Origin: an uncultured Clostridia bacterium
GTDB lineage: Bacteria; Bacillota; Clostridia; TANB77; CAG-508
DNA: 64,000 nt
NCBI GenBank assembly: GCA_934130975.1
Contig: CAKOYU010000002.1
Location: 62,001 to 126,000, forward strand
Reading direction: 5' to 3'
The stretch's first letter is position 1, and every line of letters begins with the position of its first letter. The translations under genes were made by a program, and so were the position numbers. Positions 56,525-64,000 of this stretch are shown here, piece by piece. A model generated the notes under the pieces. The model made no database searches and was not told the origin of the DNA. It worked only from the letters and a program-made list of their open reading frames with translations.

Positions 56525-58687
56525 ATGTTTAAAAGTTATGAAACAGAATTAGCAGGAAGAAAACTTGTAATAGAAACAGGCAAACTATGTGGACTAGCAA
56601 ATGGAAGTGTAGTTGTAAAATATGGAGATACTGTAGTAATGGTAAATGTTACAGCATCAAAAGAGCCAAGAGATGGGATTGATTTCTTCCCATTATCAGT
56701 AGATTATGAAGAAAAATTATATTCAGTTGGAAAAATTCCAGGATCTTATCAAAAAAGAGAAGGAAAACCAAGTGATAAAGCAATATTAACATCAAGAGCA
56801 ATTGACAGACCTTTAAGACCATTATTCCCAAAAGATTTTAGAAATGATGTTGTTGTTGTTGCAACAGTTCTATGTGTAGAACAAGACAATTCACCAGAAG
56901 TAGCAGCAATGATAGGAGCTTCAGCAGCGTTATCAATTTCTGATATCCCATTTGGTGGACCAACAGCAGCAGTAAATGTAGGTTTAGTTGATGGAGAAAT
57001 CGTTATAAATCCAACAGAAGCTCAAAGAGAAAAAAGTGATTTAACTTTAACAGTTGCAGGAACAGCTGAAAAAGTTGCAATGATTGAAGCTGGAGCTAAT
57101 GAAGTTCCAGATGATATTATGTTAGAGGCAATCAAAAAAGGACATGCAGAAATACAAAAAATATGTGAATTTATTCAAAAAATGAAGGATGAAATTGGAA
57201 AGCCAAAATTTGAATACAAATCATTTGCAGTTGACCATGATTTATATGAATTTTTAGAAAACAATTTCACAGAAAAAATGAAAATTGCAGTTCAAGAAGT
57301 TGACAAAGAAACTAGAGACAATAATGTATCTGCATTATCAGACGAAATCACATCAGCTGTTACAGAAAAATTAGGAGAAGAATCTGCTACAGAAAGAGCT
57401 CAAGAAATTGGAGAAGCTATTTATAAATTAGAGAAAAAATGTGTAAGAGATATGATATTCTATGAACACAAAAGAGTTGACGGAAGAGCAATTGATGAAA
57501 TAAGACCATTATCATGCGAAGCTGGAGTATTACCTCGTACACATGGAAGTGCTATATTTACAAGAGGTCAAACTCAAGTAATGTCAATAGTAACATTAGG
57601 AATGTTAAGCGAAGAACAAGACTTAGATGGAATTGATACAGAAACATCAAAAAGATATATGCATCAATATAATTTCCCAGCATATAGTGTTGGAGAAGCT
57701 AGACCATCAAGAGGACCAGGAAGAAGAGAGATTGGTCATGGTGCTTTAGCAGAAAAAGCATTAGTTCCAGTACTTCCATCAAAAGAAGAATTCCCTTATG
57801 CTATAAGAGTTGTATCAGAAGTATTATCTTCAAATGGTTCAACATCTCAAGCAAGTATTTGTGGAAGCACATTATCTTTAATGGATGCAGGTGTTCCAAT
57901 TAAAAGACCAGTTGCTGGTATTTCTACAGGTTTAGTAACAAACCCAGAAAATCCAGATGATTATGTAATGCTAACAGATATCCAAGGTCTTGAAGATTTC
58001 TTTGGAGATATGGATTTCAAAGTTGGTGGTACAGAAAAAGGTATTACAGCTATCCAAGTTGATATTAAAGTTGATGGATTATCATATAAAATAATAGAAG
58101 AAGCTTTTGCTAGAACAAAAAAAGCAAGACAATACATTTTAGATGATATTATGAAACCAGTTATTGCTGAACCAAGAGAAGAAATTTCCCCATATGCACC
58201 ACAAATAGTTACAACACAAATAAAAGTTGAAAAAATCAAAGATGTAATAGGTAAAGGTGGAGAAACAATTAACAAAATAATTGATGCAACAGGTGTTAAA
58301 ATTGATATCGAAGAAGATGGACAAGTTATGATATATTCTCCAGATCAAGATAAAGCATTCCAAGCTTTAGATATGATAGAAGATATTGTTAGAGAGTTCG
58401 AAGTTGGACAAATCTATTATGGAACAGTTACTAGAACTACTTCATTTGGTGCTTTTGTTGACATCGGTGGAGGTAAAGAAGGTTTAGTTCATATTTCTAA
58501 GATAGCTAAAGAAAGAGTTAATAAGGTTGAAGATTATGTTAAACCTGGTGATAAAGTTCCTGTTAAAGTTATAGGAATTGATGATCAAGGAAAAATCAAT
58601 CTTACTATGAAAGACTTAGTTGATTTAAGCGAAGAAAAAATCTTAGAAGAAGAAATTGAAGAAGATAAAAAAGACGAAAATAAATAA
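56525..58687 (+). CDS. pnp: Polyribonucleotide nucleotidyltransferase
   Basis: PNPase, a phosphate-dependent 3'-5' exoribonuclease. The 720 residues include two RNase PH domains (PSDKAILTSRAIDRPLRPLF; GSAIFTRGQTQVMS), a KH domain (IKDVIGKGGETINKII) and a C-terminal S1 domain (YYGTVTRTTSFGAFVDIGGG). Follows rpsO as in most bacteria. Confidence 0.97.
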   Translation: MFKSYETELAGRKLVIETGKLCGLANGSVVVKYGDTVVMVNVTASKEPRDGIDFFPLSVDYEEKLYSVGKIPGSYQKREGKPSDKAILTSRAIDRPLRPLFPKDFRNDVVVVATVLCVEQDNSPEVAAMIGASAALSISDIPFGGPTAAVNVGLVDGEIVINPTEAQREKSDLTLTVAGTAEKVAMIEAGANEVPDDIMLEAIKKGHAEIQKICEFIQKMKDEIGKPKFEYKSFAVDHDLYEFLENNFTEKMKIAVQEVDKETRDNNVSALSDEITSAVTEKLGEESATERAQEIGEAIYKLEKKCVRDMIFYEHKRVDGRAIDEIRPLSCEAGVLPRTHGSAIFTRGQTQVMSIVTLGMLSEEQDLDGIDTETSKRYMHQYNFPAYSVGEARPSRGPGRREIGHGALAEKALVPVLPSKEEFPYAIRVVSEVLSSNGSTSQASICGSTLSLMDAGVPIKRPVAGISTGLVTNPENPDDYVMLTDIQGLEDFFGDMDFKVGGTEKGITAIQVDIKVDGLSYKIIEEAFARTKKARQYILDDIMKPVIAEPREEISPYAPQIVTTQIKVEKIKDVIGKGGETINKIIDATGVKIDIEEDGQVMIYSPDQDKAFQALDMIEDIVREFEVGQIYYGTVTRTTSFGAFVDIGGGKEGLVHISKIAKERVNKVEDYVKPGDKVPVKVIGIDDQGKINLTMKDLVDLSEEKILEEEIEEDKKDENK

Positions 58688-58690
58688 ATT

Positions 58691-58727
58691 AAGTGCACAT
58701 ATTAAAAAGAATATGTGTACTTTTTTT
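58691..58727 (+). terminator. Terminator after pnp
   Basis: AAGTGCACATATT pairs with AATATGTGTACTT, then TTTTT. Confidence 0.8.
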
Positions 58728-58801
58728 ATGCTATATGATAAAATGCATATAATTATTGGAATAGGGCAAAAGTAGCACATATGAAAGGAATGAAAAGAAG
58801 T

Positions 58802-61800
58802 ATGGCAAATGAAGTAAAATGGACAGAAGAGCAAAAACAAGCAATCTATGAAAACGGAAGTAATATATTAGTTGCAGCAGCTGCTGGAAGTGGAAAAACG
58901 GCAGTATTAGTAGAAAGAATAATAAACAAGATAATAAATGAAAACATAGACATAGACAAATTATTAGTAGTAACATTTACAAATGCAGCAGCATCAGAAA
59001 TGAGAGAAAGAGTATTAAACGCAATATACAAAAAGATAGATGAAGATCCAGAAAATGAGAAATTACAAAGACAAGTAACATTATTAAATAAAGCAAGTAT
59101 ATGTACAATAGATTCCTTCTGTTTAGACGTTGTAAGAAATAATTTTTTCGAAATAGATATAGCACCAAACTTTAGAATAGGAGACACTACAGAAATTGAA
59201 ATATTGAAACAAGATGTACTAGAAGATTTATTTGAAGAAAAATATGAAGCAGAAGATGAAGACTTTACAAAGCTGATAAATACATATACAAGCTATAAAG
59301 ACGATACGCCACTAAAAGAATTGATTTTGAAAATCTATACATATATTCAAAGTAATCCATTTCCTGAAAAATGGTTAAATGAAAAGATAGAAATGTTTAA
59401 TCTAGCAGATAAGCTAGAAGAAAATTTTGCTGATACAATATGGGGGAATTTATTATTAAAACAAGTAAAAGAAGTTGTAGAAGATGCTGAACTAAAATTA
59501 GATGCAGAAAAGCAAAATTTAGCAAAATATCCAGAATTGGAAAAATATTATTTAATTATTAATGATGATATAGAGCAATTAGAAATGCTAAAAGTAAATC
59601 TGAACTCATGGGATAAAGCTTATGAAATAGCATCAAATATAAAATTTAAAACTTGGGTAACAGACAAAAAAATAACATTAGAAGCCAAAGATATTGCAAA
59701 ATCAGTAAGAGATGCGGTAAAAGCAAACTTAAAAAAAGTAACAGAAAAAATATTAATATTTAATTCTAAAGAAGCAAATGAAGACATAAATGATATGTAT
59801 GATGTTTTAAAAAAGTTAGAGAACATTATTCTAGAATTTGGACAAAAATTCGAAAAGAGAAAAAAAGATAAAAACATTGTAGATTTCAGCGATGTTGAAC
59901 ATTTTGCACTAAAAATATTATTAAATGAAGATGGCACTCCATCAGAAATAGCGAAGAAATATCAAGAAAAATATGAAGAAATAGCAATTGATGAATATCA
60001 AGATAGTAACTTAGTGCAAGAATATATCTTAACATCAATTTCAAGAGGAAACAACATTTTTATGGTAGGAGATGTAAAACAAAGTATTTATAAATTTAGA
60101 CAAGCAAGACCGGATTTGTTTTTAGAAAAATATAAAACATATCAAACTAAAGCTAATAAAGGTGCAGAAGATGATTTAAAAATTCAATTATTCAAAAACT
60201 TTAGAAGTAGAAAAGAAGTGCTAGATTTTTCTAATCAGATATTTGCCAATATAATGAGTGAAGAATTAGGCGAGTTGAACTACACAGAAGAGGAATACTT
60301 GAATTTAGGCGCAAACTATGAAGATACAAAACAAGATTTAAAAGCTGAGATAGATATATTACTTACAGATGATGCTGTTGAGGAAGAAGATTATACAGCA
60401 GAGCAAAAAGCTAGTGCTACATCTACATTTTCATATAAAGGTGATAGTGAAGCTGAAGATGAGAGCGATTCAGAAGAAGAAAAAGAAAGAGTAGAAAATA
60501 TTGAATTAGAAGCAAAATTTGTAGCAAAAAGAATCAAGCAATTAATAGAAAATAAATTTCAAGTATATGATGCCAAAAAACAAGAAAAAAGAGATATCAA
60601 ATATAAAGATATAGTGGTTCTATTAAGGTCAACAAAGGAACCTGCACCAATATTTGAAAAAGAAATTTTAAAATTAGGAATGCCAGTATTTAGTGATTCA
60701 TCATCAGAATACTTAGAAAGTATAGAAATTCAAACAATAATGAGCTTATTAAAAATTATAGACAATCCATTACAGGAAATTCCTTTAGTAGCTGTTATGA
60801 GATCTATGATTGGAGGCTTTACAGATAATGAATTAGTTGAAATTAGGCTAAGTGATAAATATGACAATTTTTATAATACAATCTTAAAAGCCAAGCAGAC
60901 TGTAGATTCTAAGCTACGTTCGAAGATTGACGTATTTTTAAACAAATTAGAAATGTGGAGAAAAGAGCAAGAATATTTAAGTTTAGACGAATTCATTTGG
61001 AAAATATATAATGACACAGGATATTACAATTATGTTGGATTAATGACAAATGGAGAACTAAGACAAGCCAATTTAAAAATGCTATTTGAAAGAGCAAAAC
61101 AATGTGAAAGTATCAGCTTTAAAGGATTATTCAACTTTATAAATTATATAGAAAAAGTAAAAACAAGTAGCAAAGACATGGATTCAGCAAAGATAATAGG
61201 AGAAAATGATGATGTAATCAGAATAATGAGTATTCATAAAAGTAAAGGACTTGAATTTCCTGTAGTATTTTTATCAGGAACAGGAAAGCAATTCAATATG
61301 CAAGATTTAAATAATAAAATTTTATTACATCCAGAAATTGGAATAGGAGTAAAATATATTGATTATGATAGGCAAATTGAATATGATACATTATCAAAAC
61401 AAGCGATGAGAAATCAAATAATGTTAGAAACATTATCAGAAGAAATGAGAGTACTATATGTTGCATTAACAAGAGCAAAAGAAAAGTTGATCATTACAGG
61501 TTATTCAACAGCAGATAAACAAAAAGGACTACATGAAATGCATGATAAATACAGTGAACTAAATTCGATTTTATTAAAAAAATGTAAGACATATTTAGAT
61601 TGGATTGAACTAGTATATATGTATAACGAAAATGTAATGAGAGAACTTGCGGAGATAAATATCAGCGAAAAAAGAGATGTATTAAAAATATGTGGTGAGG
61701 CTAAAAATGATGAAAAAGATAATGAGGCTAAAGATATAATAAAGAAGCTAGAAAATTATGATATAGATAAAGCATGTGCAGATGATGAGGTAAATGTTAA

Positions 61801-62563
61801 AGTTGAAAGGGAAAAGATTTTGAATATGTTAGAATATAAGTATAAACATCAAAATGCAACAACTATTCCGACCAAGACTTCAGTAACAGAAATAAAAATG
61901 CGCAAAACAGAACCGGTCCCAAATGCGCAGTGCACAAAAAAGAACCAGTCTTGTGAGCAAAACAGAACCGGTCCCAAATGTGCAGTGAGCAAAACAGAAC
62001 CGGTCCCAAATGTTCCAAAATTCTTACAAGATGATAATGATATTAAAATTACTAATGCACAAAAAGGTACATTGATACATTTATGCATGCAGAAATTAGA
62101 TTTATCAAATAAAAACTATAGATATAGTCAGATTAAAGAACTTATACAAGATTTAGAAAGTAGAAAAATAATAACACATAAAGAAGCTGAGAATATTAAT
62201 ATAAATAAGGTTTATCAATTTACAAAATCTAAACTTTGGGAGGAAATGATCCATGCCCATGTGGTACAAAGAGAAAAGGCATTTTATATTAGTATTCCTG
62301 CCAAAGAAATTTATCATGAAGATCTTGAAGAAAATGTTTTGGTACAAGGTGTGATAGATTTATATTATATTAATTCTAATAATGAACTTGTATTAGTTGA
62401 TTTTAAAACAGACTATGTTGAAGATAGAAATGAAAAGATATTAATAGATAAGTATAAAGTTCAACTGGATTTATACAGAAGAGCATTAGAACAGGCTTTA
62501 AATAAAACTGTAAATAAGGTTTATATTTATTCTACTTATTTGGAAAAAGAAATTGAAATGTGA
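58802..62563 (+). CDS. addA: AddA helicase-nuclease subunit with in-frame repeat insertion
   Basis: AddA is the UvrD-like helicase and nuclease subunit of the AddAB recombination complex. Walker A is AAAAGSGKTAVLVER, helicase motifs FTNAAASEMRERV, AIDEYQDSN, GDVKQSIYKFRQARPDLF and STHKSKGLEFP-like (MSIHKSKGLEFPVVF), and the C-terminal nuclease has LVDFKTDYVE. The length is about 1,253 residues. Between TSVTEIKM and FLQDDNDI lie about 40 extra residues (KTEPVPN, QNRTGPKCA, KTEPVPN) encoded by AGAACCGGTCCC repeats, in frame, just before the nuclease domain. No addB is beside it. ATG 58802 is preferred for spacing; 58781 and 58793 are alternatives. Confidence 0.92.
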   Translation: MANEVKWTEEQKQAIYENGSNILVAAAAGSGKTAVLVERIINKIINENIDIDKLLVVTFTNAAASEMRERVLNAIYKKIDEDPENEKLQRQVTLLNKASICTIDSFCLDVVRNNFFEIDIAPNFRIGDTTEIEILKQDVLEDLFEEKYEAEDEDFTKLINTYTSYKDDTPLKELILKIYTYIQSNPFPEKWLNEKIEMFNLADKLEENFADTIWGNLLLKQVKEVVEDAELKLDAEKQNLAKYPELEKYYLIINDDIEQLEMLKVNLNSWDKAYEIASNIKFKTWVTDKKITLEAKDIAKSVRDAVKANLKKVTEKILIFNSKEANEDINDMYDVLKKLENIILEFGQKFEKRKKDKNIVDFSDVEHFALKILLNEDGTPSEIAKKYQEKYEEIAIDEYQDSNLVQEYILTSISRGNNIFMVGDVKQSIYKFRQARPDLFLEKYKTYQTKANKGAEDDLKIQLFKNFRSRKEVLDFSNQIFANIMSEELGELNYTEEEYLNLGANYEDTKQDLKAEIDILLTDDAVEEEDYTAEQKASATSTFSYKGDSEAEDESDSEEEKERVENIELEAKFVAKRIKQLIENKFQVYDAKKQEKRDIKYKDIVVLLRSTKEPAPIFEKEILKLGMPVFSDSSSEYLESIEIQTIMSLLKIIDNPLQEIPLVAVMRSMIGGFTDNELVEIRLSDKYDNFYNTILKAKQTVDSKLRSKIDVFLNKLEMWRKEQEYLSLDEFIWKIYNDTGYYNYVGLMTNGELRQANLKMLFERAKQCESISFKGLFNFINYIEKVKTSSKDMDSAKIIGENDDVIRIMSIHKSKGLEFPVVFLSGTGKQFNMQDLNNKILLHPEIGIGVKYIDYDRQIEYDTLSKQAMRNQIMLETLSEEMRVLYVALTRAKEKLIITGYSTADKQKGLHEMHDKYSELNSILLKKCKTYLDWIELVYMYNENVMRELAEINISEKRDVLKICGEAKNDEKDNEAKDIIKKLENYDIDKACADDEVNVKVEREKILNMLEYKYKHQNATTIPTKTSVTEIKMRKTEPVPNAQCTKKNQSCEQNRTGPKCAVSKTEPVPNVPKFLQDDNDIKITNAQKGTLIHLCMQKLDLSNKNYRYSQIKELIQDLESRKIITHKEAENININKVYQFTKSKLWEEMIHAHVVQREKAFYISIPAKEIYHEDLEENVLVQGVIDLYYINSNNELVLVDFKTDYVEDRNEKILIDKYKVQLDLYRRALEQALNKTVNKVYIYSTYLEKEIEM
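61898..62014 (+). repeat. AGAACCGGTCCC-type repeats inserted in frame in addA
   Basis: Three full units (AAAACAGAACCGGTCCCAAA) plus one diverged half-unit (AAAAAGAACCAGTCTTGTGA). The block is 117 bases (39 codons), preserving the frame. The units fall in two frames, giving KTEPVPN and NRTGPKC; neither places CGG in frame. Confidence 0.9.
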
Positions 62564-62567
62564 AAAG

Positions 62568-62596
62568 ATTGGGACGGAACAGAAATGATCCCATCG
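62568..62596 (+). repeat. Diverged relative of the dispersed repeat
   Basis: TTGGGACGGAACAGAAATGA followed by TCCCATCG keeps the TGGGAC...AACAG...TCCCA layout but has lost ACCGGT. Confidence 0.35.
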
Positions 62597-62696
62597 ATCC
62601 ACAAAACTTCGATTGACATAATTTGACTTTTGGCGAAAAAGGTGATACAATAACAATGTTACTATAAGTGTTTTTTGAAAAGAGGAGACAACAAAC

Positions 62697-63179
62697 ATGA
62701 GAGAAACAAAAATTAGAGAAATCGTACGGGAAAAAGAAGCAATAGAAAATGATTTAAAGAAGATGAACGATTTAAAGTTCGAAGCGTACAAGGTTTTTGA
62801 TAATGGATGGGTTATGCCATTGCCAAAAGTTAAAAAGTCATGCGAGGAATCAGGGCCTTGGAGTGAAATCATTAATTGGCATTATGATTCTGGTAAACAT
62901 GCCGGATGCTTTTTCCTTAGACATCCAGATGTGATAAAGCAGAATTTTGAAAAATTAGATTCAGCGATTATCAACAGAAAAGAGTTTGAGGAAAATCTTA
63001 GTGAAGCTCGAGAGGATGTAGAAAACTACATAAAAAATCTAGAGGAATCGCTTGAAGAAGTGAAGAAGGAATTGGATGTTGCTTATTATGAGTTTTTACA
63101 GAATGAAACAGGTGAATATAAATGGATCTTTGAACAGCCGTTTATGAAAGGGATTTTGCTCAAGTTTTTAACATTCTAG
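62697..63179 (+). CDS. Orphan coiled-coil protein
   Basis: The 160-residue protein has helical, charged ends (residues about 1-30 and 95-135) around a compact middle with tryptophans, cysteines and histidines (PKVKKSCEESGPWSEIINWH, HAGCFFLRHPDV). I do not recognise it. It has one ordinary in-frame CGG (62727, Arg) and higher GC than its neighbours, suggesting acquisition. AGAGGAG site. Confidence 0.55.
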   Translation: MRETKIREIVREKEAIENDLKKMNDLKFEAYKVFDNGWVMPLPKVKKSCEESGPWSEIINWHYDSGKHAGCFFLRHPDVIKQNFEKLDSAIINRKEFEENLSEAREDVENYIKNLEESLEEVKKELDVAYYEFLQNETGEYKWIFEQPFMKGILLKFLTF

Positions 63180-63205
63180 TTGAAATGATTTAGTTGTCTA
63201 ATACA

Positions 63206-63240
63206 AATAGAGGGGATTTAATTATTCTCTCTATATTTTT
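63206..63240 (+). terminator. Terminator of the orphan gene
   Basis: AATAGAGGGGA pairs with TTCTCTCTAT around TTTAATTA, followed by a T-run. Confidence 0.65.
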
Positions 63241-63340
63241 TGCTATAACATTTAAAAGGTTACAATTGTACATTTGATCGCTTACGCGGTATTTCAAACA
63301 ATATATTATCAATTTTTTATATAACTGTTAATTGTAATTT

Positions 63341-63376
63341 AAAAGAGATTTTGTCAGAAAATCTCTTTATTTTTAG
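63341..63376 (+). terminator. Hairpin before miaB
   Basis: AAAGAGATTTT pairs perfectly with AAAATCTCTTT, followed by ATTTTT. Confidence 0.7.
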
Positions 63377-63451
63377 TATAAAATATGATAGAATACCTAA
63401 GATGATAGGAAAAGGAAAGTAAATATAAAAGAAAGGTAGCAATAAAACGGA

Positions 63452-64000
63452 ATGGAAACAAAATACATAGAAAAAGTAAAAGAAATAAATAAAGAAAAGA
63501 AATTAAAATATTACATACTAACAATGGGATGCCAATTAAACGAAAATGACTCAGAAAAACTATGTGGAATGGTAGAAGAGATGGGATACCAACCAACAGA
63601 AGACTACAAAGAAGCGGACTTAGTAATATTCAACACATGTTGTGTAAGAGAAAATGCAGAAGACAAGCTATTCGGGAAATTAGGAGAACTAAAAAAAGTA
63701 AAAGAAACAAGAGGAACAATAATAGCAATAGGTGGATGTATGATGCAGGAAAAACATATAACAGACAAAATACATGAAAGTTACTCATATACAGACATCA
63801 TATTTGGAACACATACATTGCAAAACTTTCCAGAAGATTTATATAAAACATTAGAAACAAAAAAGAAACAACAAGACATATTAGATATAGATGGAGAAGT
63901 ATATGAAGGACTTCCAATAAAAAGAACAAGCAATATAAAAGCATCTGTAACAATAATGTATGGATGTAATAACTTTTGTACATATTGTATAGTTCCATAT
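63452..64000 (+). CDS. miaB: tRNA methylthiotransferase MiaB, 5' part
   Basis: Radical-SAM enzyme that adds a methylthio group to i6A37 of tRNAs. The first 183 codons include the N-terminal iron-sulfur cysteines (TMGCQLNENDSE, FNTCCVRENAE, IGGCMMQE) and the start of the radical SAM motif YGCNNFCTYCIVPY. Continues beyond the window. Confidence 0.92.
   Translation, partial: METKYIEKVKEINKEKKLKYYILTMGCQLNENDSEKLCGMVEEMGYQPTEDYKEADLVIFNTCCVRENAEDKLFGKLGELKKVKETRGTIIAIGGCMMQEKHITDKIHESYSYTDIIFGTHTLQNFPEDLYKTLETKKKQQDILDIDGEVYEGLPIKRTSNIKASVTIMYGCNNFCTYCIVPY

Noticed and set aside
61898..62014. Tandem near-identical units resembling a CRISPR array
   Set aside because: Units abut with no unique spacers of constant length, lie inside addA in frame, and recur singly elsewhere.
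58802..62563. addA as a pseudogene because of the repeat block
   Set aside because: The block is a multiple of three, contains no stop, and both helicase and nuclease motifs continue intact.
62564..62696. Possible start of addB or another recombination gene after addA
   Set aside because: Only a diverged repeat and the leader of the orphan gene are visible; no coding frame.

Overview
The window comes from a low-GC, AT-rich Firmicute, most likely an uncultured gut Clostridia. Supporting signs are AGA-dominated arginine usage, strong GGAGG ribosome sites, RNase J, a YaaL/BofA pair (BofA suggests endospore formation), SipW-type signal peptidases and ordinary Clostridia housekeeping genes. No rRNA, tRNA, CRISPR array or prophage is visible.

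Layout. Bases 1-26.1 kb hold a surface-fibre island: the 3' part of a giant secreted protein, five ER/archaeal-type (SipW-like) signal peptidase genes, and at least six TasA/camelysin-like exported proteins. Inside it sit a membrane-anchored McrB-like AAA+ ATPase, a nuclease-less McrC/DUF2357-like partner and three unrecognised soluble or coiled-coil proteins. The island ends in two near-identical TasA-like genes facing each other across an ISL3 remnant. Bases 26.1-40.7 kb are mainly housekeeping (rnjA, gltX, engB, serS, a CaCA exchanger, yaaL, bofA, uvrA) plus a TasA-like/FGE-domain fusion. Bases 40.8-46.1 kb are an Arn-like operon for building, flipping and transferring an amino-sugar on a lipid carrier. 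Bases 46.1-53.5 kb are a patchwork: asnB debris, a group II intron fragment, a putative beta-1,2-glucan degradation pair (GH144-like plus GH3) and asnB. Bases 53.6-64 kb are rpmF, pyk, rpsO, pnp, addA, an orphan gene and the start of miaB.

The most unusual signal is a pattern in broken reading frames. Five otherwise intact genes (an exported protein, a PBECR-like protein, bofA, the GH3 glucosidase and asnB, which has two sites) are split by a +1 shift. At all six sites the zero-frame codon is CGG, and skipping its C restores the frame on a GGN glycine codon. I found no in-frame CGG elsewhere in recognised genes in a by-eye scan. Three orphan genes of atypical composition each carry one CGG read normally. 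This fits CGG being an unassigned or starved codon at which ribosomes shift +1; systematic sequencing error is the main alternative.

A second genome-wide signal is a small dispersed repeat built around AGAACCGGTCCC. It lies between genes and also inside addA (in frame) and asnB (where one CGG shift restores the frame), much like protein-inserted palindromic elements of Rickettsia.
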